Below, piece after piece: positions 41,089 to 50,436 of a stretch of DNA of 64,000 bases. Source of the DNA: Haloarcula rara (GTDB lineage: Archaea > Halobacteriota > Halobacteria > Halobacteriales > Haloarculaceae); the NCBI RefSeq assembly GCF_029338235.1, contig NZ_CP119785.1, forward strand, positions 2,852,001 to 2,916,000, given 5' to 3'. The position numbers and the translations under genes were made by a program. How positions within the stretch are numbered: position 1 is the stretch's first letter; the number at the start of each line of letters is the position of its first letter. The notes under the pieces are model-generated. The model was not told the origin of the DNA, did no database searches, and worked only from the letters and a program-made list of their open reading frames with translations.

Positions 41089-41436
41089 TTAGGAAACACC
41101 GTTCTCCAGGTTCTCCAGGAGCTTGCCCACGAACAGCCCCGCTCTCGGCGAGATTGTGTCTTCCTCGGGGACAGTCGTCGGATGGGCCGCGAGCGTCTCG
41201 ACGAACTGCTCGCTGTGGGTCATCGCCGACAGCATGTCGACCACGTCGACGACGAGGCCCTCGTCGGAGGTGTCCATCCCCGGATACCGCTCTTTCTGAC
41301 TCTCGGCGTAGGTGATGGTCCAGGCCGGACCGCCCACCGCGGTGACGATATCCTCGAGCGGGCCGACGGCCAGCCGGCCCTCCGGCGTGCCGACGAACAC
41401 GGTATTGTCCTCGACAAACGTCTCGTAGCGTGCCAT
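41089..41436 (-). CDS. Conserved haloarchaeal hypothetical protein, 115 aa
   Basis: Start MARYETFVEDNTVFVGTPEGRLAVGPLEDIVTAVGGPAWTITYAESQKERYPGMDTSDEGLVVDVVDMLSAMTHSEQF: soluble, with a beta-hairpin N-terminus and a helical C-terminus. ATG 41436 is chosen over an upstream start that would add 40 arginine-rich residues of non-coding character. Convergent with dinB. Function unknown. Confidence 0.65.
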   Translation of the reverse strand: MARYETFVEDNTVFVGTPEGRLAVGPLEDIVTAVGGPAWTITYAESQKERYPGMDTSDEGLVVDVVDMLSAMTHSEQFVETLAAHPTTVPEEDTISPRAGLFVGKLLENLENGVS

Positions 41437-41647
41437 ACAGTCCCACTCCCGCGCTCGGGTCGAACGAGACACGCCACCAACATAGCCCTTGTCACGGGCC
41501 GTCACACGGAACGATGTCGGGTCTGGACACCAGCGACTCCCCAGGTCGGTATCCACTGCCCAAAGGCGCTGGCGAAGGTATCGGCCCGCTGACGCTCGTC
41601 TGACGGAGAGTTATGGGGCCTGCACCGCTCTCTGTGGACAAGAACGC

Positions 41648-43422
41648 ATGGCAGAGACTGAACACATCACCGTGGCCGACACGAGCGCCGGGCCCGGCGG
41701 GATAGAAGACCCAGGCCAGTCCGTCGACATCCCGGTGGTGGAGCTACTGACCGGCCGGGGGTTCATCACCGGCAAGTCCGGTTCGGGCAAGTCAAACACC
41801 ACGAGCGTCGTCGCCGAGAAGCTGCTGGACAACGGCTTTGGCCTGCTCATCGTCGATATCGACGGCGAGTACTACGGCCTCAAAGAGGAGTACGAGATAC
41901 TCCACGTCGGCGGCGACGAGGAGTGTGACATCCAGGTCACCGAGGAACACGCGGGCAAGATAGCCTCGCTCGCGCTCGAACAGAACGTCCCCATCATCCT
42001 GGACGTCTCCTCGTTCCTGGACGAAGAGGAGGCAGAGAGCCTGCTGACCGAGGTCGCCAAACAGCTGTTCGCCAAGGCCAAAAAGCAGAAACAGCCGTTC
42101 CTGATGCTGGTCGAGGAGTGCCACGAGTGGATTCCCGAGCAGGGCAGCATGGGCGAGGTCGGGAAGATGCTCATCAAAATCGGGAAGCGCGGGCGGAAAC
42201 ACGGCCTGGGCATCGTCGGCATCAGCCAGCGCCCGGCCGACGTGAAAAAAGACTACATCACCCAGTGTGACTGGCTGGTGTGGCACCGACTGACGTGGAA
42301 CAACGACACGAAGGTGGTCGGGCGCATCCTCGACAGCCAGTACGCCGACGCCGTCGAGGACCTAGACGACGGCGAGGCATTTATGATGACCGACTGGGCC
42401 GAGCAAGTCAGCCGGGTGCAGTTCCACCGCAAGCAGACCTTCGACGCCGGCGCCACCCCGGGTCTGGACGACTTCGAGCGCCCCGAACTCAAATCCGTCA
42501 GCGAGGACCTCGTCTCCGAACTCGAGACCATAAGCGAGGAGAAACAGGCCACTGAGAACCGGATCTCGGAACTGCGCGAGGAACTGGACAAGAAGAACTC
42601 CCGCATCGCCGAACTTGAGGCCGAGCTGCAGGACGCCCGGGACCTCCAGCGGATGGCCGAGCAGTTCACTGACGCGCTGCTTTCTCACGTCGAAGGGTAC
42701 AACCCAGGCCGCACGGCGAAAGACGAGATGCGGCGCAAGCGCGAGCGGTTCGCGGACCCACCGGCGACAGAGGGCGGCGGCGGGACCGCGACGGCTAGCG
42801 GTGAGGCAGCCGACACCGACGCGGAGGATGACCCGCCGGACACGACCTCCGGTGGCGGCTTCGGCGACGCGTTCAGCGCCTTCGCCGACGACGACGTCGC
42901 GATGAACGGGGGAGCGAGTCGAGCAACGGCGCCACAGCGAACGGCGCCAGCGCCGACGGCGCGACGAAGAACGGGTCCGGCCCCGAGGACACGACCACGC
43001 AGGGGAGCTCCGACGCGGCCCTGGAGGCCGCGCTCGCGGCCGTCGCCGAGGAGGACGCAGGCGACGATGAGCACTCCGACGAGCCAGAAACGGAGAAACC
43101 CGCCGCGGTTCGCGACATCGAGGCCGACATCCGGGACCTGGACGAGAAGACCGGGCGGATGCTCGCCTACTACAAGGAACACGGCCCGGGCACGCCGCTT
43201 AACGCCCACTTCTCCGCGGGCGGGTCGGGCGACCGGACCGCCGCCTACGCTCGGAACCGGACGCTTCGGCTCCGCGGGCTCATCGAACACGTGGGTCGCG
43301 GGAAGTACGACTACCGGTTGTCGGCCCTGCTGTGCGAGGAGGGCGAGGACATCGACGCCGAGACGGCCACCGAGTACGCGTCACAGATTGAGCGGACCGT
43401 CGTCGACGACGAGACGAGCTGA
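41648..43422 (+). pseudogene. HerA-type ATP-binding helicase, frameshifted at 42908-42912
   Basis: MAETEHITVADTSAGPGGIEDPGQSVDIPVVELLTGRGFITGKSGSGKSNT is the HerA barrel followed by Walker A. Walker B is LMLVEECHEWIPEQ, and ITQCDWLVWHRLTW.. the arginine-finger region. A coiled coil (about 290-350) and a low-complexity linker follow. Near GACGTCGCGATGAACGGGGG the frame turns Arg/Thr/Pro-rich and overruns tpiA, while the +2 frame after the G run continues acidic and ends in a winged-helix-like domain (MLAYYKEHGPGTPLNAHF...) with stop at 43422. One extra G would give a 591-aa protein. Real mutation, phase-variable tract or sequencing error are all possible. Confidence 0.8.
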
Positions 43423-43494
43423 GCAGTCGATTTCTCGCAGCTGGTGCTTACCGTCAGTCGGTCGAAAAAGTGTGTGCGTTTGCCGGGTCGAACG

Positions 43495-44142
43495 TCAGTT
43501 CAGCGGCTCGACGAGGTCTTCCAGGGCGGCACGCGGGTCGTCGGCCTTCGCGACGCCGCTTGCCAGCAGGACGCCGGTCGCGCCGAGGTCGCTGGCGGAG
43601 ACGAGGTCCTCGCCGGTCGAGATGCCGGCGCCACAGAGCACGTCCACGTCGCCGTCCACGCGGGCTGCGGCGTCGACGGCGCCGGTGACGATGTCGGGGT
43701 CGGCCTTGCTGACGGGCGTGCCGGTGCCGATGAGCTCCGGCGGCTCGACGGCGACGGCGTCGGGACCGAGCGCCGCGGCGGCGCCGATCTGTTCGGGGTT
43801 GTTCGCACAGACGATGGTCTCCAGGTCCGCGCGGTCGGCCGCGTCGAGCGAGGCGTCGATATCGGCCAGCTTGAGGCGGTTCTCGGAGTGGTTCAGCATC
43901 GTCCCCTCGGCGCCGGCGTCGGCGACGGCCTCGGCGAGCGTCGAACCGGTGTGGCTGCCGTGCTCGTTCGGGCTGACGTGCTGGGCCCAGGTCTCGACGC
44001 CGGTCTCGGCGACGGACTCGATGTTGGCCGCCTGGGGGGCGACGGCGACGCGGACGCCGGAGTCGTCGGCGACGTCGGCCGCGGCGGTGGCTACCTCTAT
44101 CGGGTCACACGGATACGCCTTGAGGTTGACAAGGACGAACAT
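43495..44142 (-). CDS. tpiA: Triosephosphate isomerase (archaeal type), 215 aa
   Basis: [14 protein letters not shown] holds the catalytic Lys (NLKAY). Further landmarks are [17 protein letters not shown] (catalytic His), [21 protein letters not shown] (catalytic Glu) and [13 protein letters not shown] with [11 protein letters not shown] (phosphate binding). It interconverts dihydroxyacetone phosphate and glyceraldehyde-3-phosphate. The ~215-residue size is the short archaeal form. Monocistronic and convergent with the HerA-type gene. Confidence 0.95.
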   Translation of the reverse strand: MFVLVNLKAYPCDPIEVATAAADVADDSGVRVAVAPQAANIESVAETGVETWAQHVSPNEHGSHTGSTLAEAVADAGAEGTMLNHSENRLKLADIDASLDAADRADLETIVCANNPEQIGAAAALGPDAVAVEPPELIGTGTPVSKADPDIVTGAVDAAARVDGDVDVLCGAGISTGEDLVSASDLGATGVLLASGVAKADDPRAALEDLVEPLN

Positions 44143-44252
44143 GGATGAAGACGCGAACGCCGGGGGGAAATAGATTGCGTGTTCGCGGTTCCCTCCGCCG
44201 CCAAGCAGTGAGGATTAAGAGACTGCGGCCTGTAGCCATCGAGAGATAACCC

Positions 44253-44810
44253 GTGAGCTCAGGCGACGCCCCTCCGACCGTACTCATCGTCGAGGACGAA
44301 CAGCACCTCGCGGACCTCTACACCGACTATCTCGCAGACAGCTACGACGTCCTGACGGCCTACAGCGGCGAGGAGGGTATCGAGCGCCTCTCCGAGGACA
44401 TCGACGTCGTCCTGCTCGACCGCCGGATGCCGGTCGTCTCGGGCAACGAGGTGCTGGCAGAAATCGAGGAGCGGTCGCTCCCCTGCCGGGTGGCGATGGT
44501 GACCGCGGTCAACCCCGACTTCGACATCATCGAGATGGGCGTCGACGACTACCTCGTCAAGCCCGTCACCCGGGCGGAACTCACCGAGGTCGTCGAGCGC
44601 CTCCAGAAGATAGCCGCCTACAACGAACAGCTCCAGGCGCTGACCACGCGCAAGCTCAAGCGCAACGTCCTCCAGGTCGAGAAGACCCAGACGGAGCTCG
44701 AACGGAGCCAGCGGTACCGACAGCTCCAGAACGAAATCGCCGAAATTGCCGACCGCGTCGACGAGTTGGCGGCCGACCTCGACGTCGAAGAGAACGACCT
44801 GCGGCTCTAG
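44253..44810 (+). CDS. HalX-type response regulator, 185 aa
   Basis: A receiver domain (TVLIVEDEQHLADLYTDYL, phospho-acceptor in VVLLDRRMPVVSG, Lys in DYLVKPVTRAEL) is followed by a ~65-residue HalX domain (NEQLQALTTRKLKRNVLQVEKTQTELERSQRYRQLQNEIAEI), a coiled-coil output module found almost only in haloarchaea. Starts at GTG 44253. Its stop overlaps the stop of MBF1 on the other strand through a CTAG palindrome. The cognate kinase is not adjacent. Confidence 0.9.
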   Translation: MSSGDAPPTVLIVEDEQHLADLYTDYLADSYDVLTAYSGEEGIERLSEDIDVVLLDRRMPVVSGNEVLAEIEERSLPCRVAMVTAVNPDFDIIEMGVDDYLVKPVTRAELTEVVERLQKIAAYNEQLQALTTRKLKRNVLQVEKTQTELERSQRYRQLQNEIAEIADRVDELAADLDVEENDLRL

Positions 44811-45340
44811 TCCTTTCGCTTTACGACGTCACCCAGCGTGTAGCTCCCGTCACTGGAGCCACTCGACCACTCCTCGTCGTCGGCGCTCCCGCCCGCGCTC
44901 AGGTCGATGCCGAGCGATTTCTCGATTTTCGTTCGCACGTCGTCGCTGGGCAGTGAGTTGCCCTGTTCGAGCTTCCGGATGAGGCTCGCTTTCTCGTTGA
45001 GTTGCTGGGCCAGCTCTTTCTGGCTCAGCCCCTTGGACTCCCGGGCCGACCGTATCTGGTCGTCGAAGTCCTGTGCGATCTCGTCCATCTCGTCGAACAT
45101 ATCCCGTCGACGGCCGGAGCCGCCGCTCGAGGAACTGGACGAGGACGAGCTGGACGAGGACGACCCGCTGGACCCGCTCGACGAGGTCGAGTACTTCGTC
45201 GACGTGGACGAGGAGGAGTCCTCTGTCTTGAGCTCGGTACCGAAGTCGGTACACTCGTCACAGACGTCGAGTTCGGCCCCCTCGATTTTGACGCGGTTCG
45301 GAGAGGAAACCTCCTTGCCGCACATCTCGCACTGAACCAT
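44807..45340 (-). CDS. mbf1: Multiprotein bridging factor 1-like transcription factor, 177 aa
   Basis: N-terminal zinc ribbon (CEMCGKEV...CDECTDFG), then a serine-dominated linker of about 35 residues, then a Cro/C1-type HTH (IRSARESKGLSQKELAQQLNEKASLIRKLEQGNSLPSDDVRTKIEKSLGI). This matches archaeal MBF1, a conserved cofactor linking transcription and translation. The serine run is unusually long. Monocistronic. Confidence 0.9.
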   Translation of the reverse strand: MVQCEMCGKEVSSPNRVKIEGAELDVCDECTDFGTELKTEDSSSSTSTKYSTSSSGSSGSSSSSSSSSSSSSGGSGRRRDMFDEMDEIAQDFDDQIRSARESKGLSQKELAQQLNEKASLIRKLEQGNSLPSDDVRTKIEKSLGIDLSAGGSADDEEWSSGSSDGSYTLGDVVKRKD

Positions 45341-45469
45341 ACGGCGAGGTTCGAGATGGTCCCGTATAAATGGTGCGCTGGGGTAGGAGAGGTGTCAGTT
45401 GTTCGTGTCGTCCCTGGCAGCGAGACCAGTAGCCGCCAGCATCGCTGCGTATGCAACTCCGACGTGTGT

Positions 45470-46078
45470 TCAATCCAGCGCCTTCATCGCGTAGTAGAAC
45501 CGCTGGAGTGCGGTGACGTGACCGACGACGGCGAAGACGACGAGCAGCCAGCCGACGGGGTCGAGTCCGAGTCCGACTGGCCGGACGAACGCGGCGATAC
45601 CGGTCACGACGCCGACGAGCGCGAGGCGGTCGGCGCGGCCGAGCAGTCCGCCGTAGACGCGGTCGAGCCCGACGGCCTGTGACTGGGTGCCCAGATAGGA
45701 GGTCATCAGAACGCCCGTGACCGCAGCGATGCCAAGCGCCCACTGCCCGATGCCCGCCGCCAGGCCGACGATGATGACGATGTCGGCGTAGCGGTCCAGC
45801 ACGTGGTCGAGCAGGTCGCCGGCCGAGGAGGCGACGTTCAGCTCCCGGGCGAGCGCGCCGTCGACGAGGTCGAGCCAACCGTTCAGGAAGACCAGCACGG
45901 CGCCGGCGAGATACAGCAGCGGCTGGCGGGGAGCGACGGCGTAGACGCCACCGGCGGCGACGGCGAGGGCAAAGGCGATGACGCTGACGCCGTTTGGCGA
46001 GAGGCCTACCGTTCGGGCGGCCCCGACGAACGGGTCTAACGCGCGGTCGGCCACGTGGCGGAATCTATCGAGTGTCAT
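45470..46078 (-). CDS. CDP-alcohol phosphatidyltransferase-family membrane enzyme, 202 aa
   Basis: Motif D-G-x2-A-R-x8-G-x3-D-x3-D is present as DLVDGALARELNVASSAGDLLDHVLDRYAD. Six hydrophobic helices surround it. Enzymes of this family make phospholipid head groups; archaeal members include archaetidylinositol phosphate and archaetidylglycerol phosphate synthases, and the substrate cannot be chosen here. Its ATG overlaps the upstream adenylate kinase stop (46075-46078), so it is the last gene of a three-gene operon with hisC. Confidence 0.85.
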   Translation of the reverse strand: MTLDRFRHVADRALDPFVGAARTVGLSPNGVSVIAFALAVAAGGVYAVAPRQPLLYLAGAVLVFLNGWLDLVDGALARELNVASSAGDLLDHVLDRYADIVIIVGLAAGIGQWALGIAAVTGVLMTSYLGTQSQAVGLDRVYGGLLGRADRLALVGVVTGIAAFVRPVGLGLDPVGWLLVVFAVVGHVTALQRFYYAMKALD

Positions 46079-46581
46079 AGCCAGTCGACGTAGGAGACGG
46101 TGCCGGCGCTCGGTTCGCGCTCGCCCGCGACGACGGCCGCTATCTCGGCGGCCACCTCGCTGGGCTCGCGGTCGGTCGTGTCTATCTCGTAGACGTTCTC
46201 GGTGCCGTGGTGGTGGACGGCCTCCGAGAGGACGACGTCGAGGGCCTCGGACTCCGCATTTTCGTAGGCCTTCGAGTCAGAGTCCCCGCGCTCGCGGAGA
46301 CGGGAAACGACGGTGTCGGGATGGGCCCGCAGGACCACCACGCGGTCGGCCTCGAAGTTGTGTGCGAGGTGCGATTCGACAATCACGTCCTCGCGGCCGT
46401 CGAGCCACTCGGCGAGGGCGTCCATATCCGCGACGAGACTGCCCCGCTCCTCGTCGGTGCCCGTCGAGAACCCCTCCGATTTGATGACGTCGTTGAGGTT
46501 AATCACGTCGCGGTCTGTCTCCAGTAGCTCCGTCGCCGTGGTCTTGCCCGTCCCCGGGGTGCCGGTGACGGCGATTCTCAC
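46075..46581 (-). CDS. Fap7/AK6-like adenylate kinase, 168 aa
   Basis: MRIAVTGTPGTGKTTATELLE is the Walker A region. VIESHLAHNFEADRVVVLRAHPDTVVSRLRER is the lid/base-binding region typical of the AK6 (hCINAP, Fap7) family, which in eukaryotes and archaea helps small-subunit ribosome maturation. Coupled to hisC upstream (ATGA at 46578-46581) and to the phosphatidyltransferase downstream. Confidence 0.87.
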   Translation of the reverse strand: MRIAVTGTPGTGKTTATELLETDRDVINLNDVIKSEGFSTGTDEERGSLVADMDALAEWLDGREDVIVESHLAHNFEADRVVVLRAHPDTVVSRLRERGDSDSKAYENAESEALDVVLSEAVHHHGTENVYEIDTTDREPSEVAAEIAAVVAGEREPSAGTVSYVDWL

Positions 46582-47660
46582 TGGCCGACCTCCGCGATAG
46601 CGTCGTTGAGGACAGAGACAGCCTGCTTCGTGTTAGGCTCCGTCCCGCAGGTGATTCGGATGCACTCGGGCAGGCCAAACGAGGAGCAGTCACGGACGAT
46701 GACGCCCTCGGCCTGCGCGTAGTCGGCCACCGCAGCGGCGTCGCCGACCTCGGCGAGGACGAAGTTCCCGGCGCTGTCCCAGGTCGGGGCGTCGAGTTCC
46801 TCGTAGATGTACTCGCGAGCCCACGCGGCCGTCTCGACGCTGCGCTCGACGTGGTCGTCGTCGGAAAGCGCCGCCAGGCCAGCCCGGCAGGCAAGCTCGC
46901 TCGCGGAGAAGGGCGTGTTGATGCGGGCGTAGGCGTCGGCCCACGTCTCGGGAACGAGCGCGTAGCCCAGTCGGACGCCGGCCAGCCCGTAGGCCTTCGA
47001 GAACGTCCGCAGCAGCGCCACGTCGTCGCGCTCGTCGAGTAGCGGGCGTGCGCTCGGGCTGTCGGTGAACTCGCCGTAGGCCTCGTCGACCAGTGTCAGC
47101 GTCTCCTCGTCTGTTCGCTCGGCGATTTCGCGGACGGCCTCGGTCGTGAACTCCTTCCCGGTGGGATTGTGCGGGCTGGTCAAGTAGACGATGCGCTCGC
47201 CGTCGTAGTCTTTCAGCACCGCGTCGGCGGTCTGGGCGAAGTCGTCGGCCTTCGAGAGCGTGTACTCCTCGACCTCGCCGTGGTGATAGCGAGCGCTCAT
47301 CGGGTAATAGGCGAAGCCGGGCCTGGGGACTAGTACCTCGTCACCGGGGGAAAGCATCGCCCGGGCGAGACAGTCCAGCGCGCCGTCGCCGCCGTTGCCG
47401 AGCCACACCTGTTCGGGGTCGGCGTCCCACATATCGGCGAGACGCTCGACCAGGTCGGCGTGGGACGACTTCGGGTAGTGGTGCATCCGCTCGGCCGACT
47501 CGCGGATGGCCTCGACGGCTCGGGGACTGGGACCGAACATGTTCTCGTTCGACGATAGCTTCACCATCGCGTCGGGGTCCAGACCGAGCTCTCGGGCGAC
47601 TTCCTCGATACCGCGACCCGCCCGGTAGGCGGTGTGCGCGGAGAGGTCCCGTGGGTTCAT
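46578..47660 (-). CDS. hisC: Histidinol-phosphate aminotransferase, 360 aa
   Basis: MNPRDLSAHTAYRAGRGIEEVARELGLDPDAMVKLSSNENMFGPSP is the HisC N-terminus. Fold-type I PLP signatures include SPHNPTG, VDEAYGEF and the Schiff-base lysine in RTFSKAYGLAGVRLGY. It converts imidazole-acetol phosphate to histidinol phosphate in histidine synthesis. ATG 47660 matches the family start better than the upstream frame extension. First gene of the operon. Confidence 0.93.
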   Translation of the reverse strand: MNPRDLSAHTAYRAGRGIEEVARELGLDPDAMVKLSSNENMFGPSPRAVEAIRESAERMHHYPKSSHADLVERLADMWDADPEQVWLGNGGDGALDCLARAMLSPGDEVLVPRPGFAYYPMSARYHHGEVEEYTLSKADDFAQTADAVLKDYDGERIVYLTSPHNPTGKEFTTEAVREIAERTDEETLTLVDEAYGEFTDSPSARPLLDERDDVALLRTFSKAYGLAGVRLGYALVPETWADAYARINTPFSASELACRAGLAALSDDDHVERSVETAAWAREYIYEELDAPTWDSAGNFVLAEVGDAAAVADYAQAEGVIVRDCSSFGLPECIRITCGTEPNTKQAVSVLNDAIAEVGQ

Positions 47661-47793
47661 GTACGGGCCAAGCGGGCCGGACGGCTTAAGCGTGCACATG
47701 TGGCCCGACACTTCCCGTGTGCGCGCTCGTTATCACGAGCGATACCCGTGGCCGAAAGGGTAAGACAGTATGGGGTGAGTGTCGGGTAAGAGA

Positions 47794-48516
47794 ATGCCAC
47801 TGCTCATCGACGTCAGGAAGCTCTCGCTCATCACTGACCTCATCCAGGACGGCGCCGAGCAGGTGGCCGGGTCGCTGGCGGAACTGGCCGGCGTCGAGGC
47901 CAGCGTCGACATCAAGAGCCTCTCGTTTGTCCAGCCGGACGATATCGTGATGGAGATGGGGGCAGGACAGATTCACAGCGCGCGAATCCGGCTCACCGAA
48001 CCGCCCTACGGGGTCTTCCTGATGACGTTCTCGACGGAGACGGCGGCGGAAATCGCGCGGCTGATGACCGGAACGCCCGTCGACGGCGAGTTCACCCAGC
48101 TCCAGTCCTCGGCCCTCCAGGAGATGTGTAACATCCTCACTTCCGGCTTCATCGACGGCATCGCCGACACCCTGGAGACGACCATCGACATGGGGACGCC
48201 GACGGTGGAAGCAGACAGCGCGGCAGCTATCGCCGACGCCGCGCTCTCACACGTCCGACGGGACTCCCTGACCATCGTGCTGGACTCGCTCGTCGATATC
48301 GAAGAGACGGACGTGGCCTTCTCGCTTCGGATCTTCCTGATTCCGGACCCCGGTTCCTTCGTCCACCTCATCGACCAGCTCGACCGTGACGTGGAGACCG
48401 GCGAGCCGACGAGTTCGGAGACCGCCGCCGTCGAGAAGCTGGATATGGACGCCGACGTCGGGGTTTTCGACGACACCAGCACGTCGAGCGGGCGCGGGGA
48501 CACGCACGAGAGGTAG
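47794..48516 (+). CDS. cheC: CheC-family CheY-P phosphatase, 240 aa
   Basis: MPLLIDVRKLSLITDLIQDGAEQVAGSLAELAGVEASVDIKSLSF fits the CheC fold. ALQEMCNILTSGFIDGIADTLE contains the E-x2-N phosphatase motif; the second half (DAALSHVRRDSLTIVLDSL) is degenerate. Likely dephosphorylates CheY in archaellum-based chemotaxis. No other che gene is adjacent, so this is an isolated copy. The acidic C-terminal 40 residues are an extension. Confidence 0.87.
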   Translation: MPLLIDVRKLSLITDLIQDGAEQVAGSLAELAGVEASVDIKSLSFVQPDDIVMEMGAGQIHSARIRLTEPPYGVFLMTFSTETAAEIARLMTGTPVDGEFTQLQSSALQEMCNILTSGFIDGIADTLETTIDMGTPTVEADSAAAIADAALSHVRRDSLTIVLDSLVDIEETDVAFSLRIFLIPDPGSFVHLIDQLDRDVETGEPTSSETAAVEKLDMDADVGVFDDTSTSSGRGDTHER

Positions 48517-48576
48517 TAGCCGTGGTGCCGCGCTCGATTACATGACGTTCAAGGGGGAGTGGGCTAACCGCTCTGT

Positions 48577-49026
48577 ATGAGTCTCATCGACACCGCGATG
48601 TACGTGATACATCTCGTCTTCGCGGGGCTGTGGTCCGGCACCGTCCTGTTTACCAGCTACGCCGTGATTCCGGCGGCGCTCGACGGAGACCTCCGTGCTG
48701 GGTCGCTGGCGGCGATGACCGGGAAACTGAAGACCGTCTCCAGAGCGAGTTCGCTACTCCTGTTGCTCTCGGGCGGCCACCTCGCCGGGACCCTCTACAC
48801 GGTCGAGAGCCTCTTTGGCTCCACCCGGGGGTACCTCGTTGTCTCGATGGTCGCGCTGTGGTTCGTGCTGTCCGGACTCGTCGAGGTCGGCGCGTCGAAG
48901 CTCTCGGACGGGACGGCCCAGCAGAAGGTCCGCCAGCCCGCCGCCGAGGCCCGTCCGTTCCTGCTTGGCGCGTCGGTGGTCGCGCTGGCCCTGCTGGTGG
49001 TCGCCGGGCTCCTCCTCGGGCTGTAG
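48577..49026 (+). CDS. Four-helix membrane protein, CopD/DUF4149-like, 149 aa
   Basis: MSLIDTAMYVIHLVFAGLWSGTVLFTSYAVIPAAL places an HxxxxxLWxG pattern in helix 1, as in CopD-like membrane proteins; three further helices follow (SLLLLLSGGHLAGTLY, YLVVSMVALWFVLSGLVEVG, FLLGASVVALALLVVAGLLLGL). Substrate unknown. Ends four bases before the stop of the histidine kinase on the opposite strand. Confidence 0.72.
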   Translation: MSLIDTAMYVIHLVFAGLWSGTVLFTSYAVIPAALDGDLRAGSLAAMTGKLKTVSRASSLLLLLSGGHLAGTLYTVESLFGSTRGYLVVSMVALWFVLSGLVEVGASKLSDGTAQQKVRQPAAEARPFLLGASVVALALLVVAGLLLGL

Positions 49027-49029
49027 TCC

Positions 49030-50433
49030 TCAGCGAACCGGAATCGTCACCGCGACGGTCGTCCCGCTCCGGTCGGCTCGGATGTCGACGTCACCGCCGA
49101 CGTGGCTGACGAGCCAGTAAGCGAACCACAGGCCCAACCCCGACCCGTGTTCAAGCGGTTTCTCCGTGCCCGCCCGAAGGACGCGCTGCTCTCGGTCGGG
49201 GATACCAGGCCCGTTGTCGACGATAGTCACCGTCCCGGTCGACCCGTCCGAGGCCACGTGTATCGCGACGCGCGGCGTGGCCGCCTCGGAGTGGGTGACG
49301 GCGTTCTCGACGAACTCGCGGACGGCGGGAATCGCCTTTGCGTCGACGGAAAGCGGCTCCGACGGTCCGTCCTCAATGCTGATTGCTGCCTCAGGGTTCG
49401 ACTCGGAGACGTCTTCGGCGATGTCCGCGACGGCTGTCATCAGGTCCGACTCCGCCCCCGGTTCCGCCAGCGAGCTGGCGAGCAGGTGCTTTACGCGGTT
49501 GGCCTTCTCGCTGATACCGAGAAGCGACGCCATGCTGTCGCGAATCACGTCGAGATGTTCGACAGCCGAATCATCGTCTATCTGGTCTTCGAGCACGTCG
49601 GCGCGCCCGACGATCGTCGTCCCGCTGTTGCGGAGGTTGTGACGGAGTATCCGGTGAAACACCGCGAGCTGTTGCTCGCGCAGCCGCCGGTCAGTTATCT
49701 CCTCCTGTATCCCGACGAACCCGCGTATCTCGCCGTCGTCTGCTTCGATGGGCGAGATGGTCTGTGCGGCGATGAACCGCTCGCCGGATTTCCGTTCGTT
49801 GACTATCTCGTCGGCCCAGATGTCGCCGCTCCGTATGGTCCCCCAGAGCTCGTCGTAGAACGTCTCGTCTTGTTCACCCGACTTGAGGATGCGCGGGTTC
49901 CGGCCCTCCGCCTCGTCGGCCGCGTATCCGGTCATCTGCTCGAAGGCCGGGTTGACGTACTCGATAGTTCCCTCCGGGTCGGTCACGAAGATGGCGAGAC
50001 CGGCGTGTTCGACCGCTTCCTCGAACCGGCGCAGTTCGGCGTTGCGCGCCCGGAGGTCCCCGGCGAGTTCCTCCGTCTGTGACCGCCGGACGAGGAGGTT
50101 CGACAGGGTCCGGAAGAAGGCCTGCCGGTCGACCGGAGCCCGAACGACCTCGTTGACGATGAGCGGGCGGTCGGTGTCGTCGATGTCGGGCAGCGTGACG
50201 CTGACGGGACTGCGGTCCCGGCGGACCAGCACCACCGGACAGAACACCGGGTCGAGGTCGCGTTTCAGCTGTGCCAAGCGCTCGCGGTACCGCGAGAACG
50301 ACGCGTCGTCGACCACGTACAGGTCGGCCTCCCGGACCGCCTCGTCGGTGACCGTCTCGTGGCGTTCGCCCACCAGCGTGGACAGCGCGTCCCGGTTGGC
50401 CTCGTCGGCCAGGAGGAGCTGGACAGTCGCCAT
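49030..50433 (-). CDS. PAS-domain sensor histidine kinase, 467 aa
   Basis: A receiver-like N-terminal domain (ATVQLLLADEANRDALSTLVG..., about 1-120) is followed by a PAS/PAC sensor (FEEAVEHAGLAIFVTDPEGTIEYVNPAFEQMTGY..., 135-255), the haloarchaeal H-box FHRILRHNLRN (~265), and an ATPase domain with FVENAVTHSE, VDNGPGIP and HGSGLGLWFAYW. No membrane segment, so it is soluble. It lies 3 bases downstream of the KaiC-like gene, so both are one operon; a shared signalling role is inferred. Confidence 0.9.
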   Translation of the reverse strand: MATVQLLLADEANRDALSTLVGERHETVTDEAVREADLYVVDDASFSRYRERLAQLKRDLDPVFCPVVLVRRDRSPVSVTLPDIDDTDRPLIVNEVVRAPVDRQAFFRTLSNLLVRRSQTEELAGDLRARNAELRRFEEAVEHAGLAIFVTDPEGTIEYVNPAFEQMTGYAADEAEGRNPRILKSGEQDETFYDELWGTIRSGDIWADEIVNERKSGERFIAAQTISPIEADDGEIRGFVGIQEEITDRRLREQQLAVFHRILRHNLRNSGTTIVGRADVLEDQIDDDSAVEHLDVIRDSMASLLGISEKANRVKHLLASSLAEPGAESDLMTAVADIAEDVSESNPEAAISIEDGPSEPLSVDAKAIPAVREFVENAVTHSEAATPRVAIHVASDGSTGTVTIVDNGPGIPDREQRVLRAGTEKPLEHGSGLGLWFAYWLVSHVGGDVDIRADRSGTTVAVTIPVR

Positions 50434-50436
50434 CGC

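Noticed and set aside
43423..44173. Continuation of the HerA-type frame as a ~250-residue C-terminal extension
   Set aside because: It is Arg/Ala/Val-rich shadow sequence antisense to tpiA and arises from the one-base frameshift near 42910.
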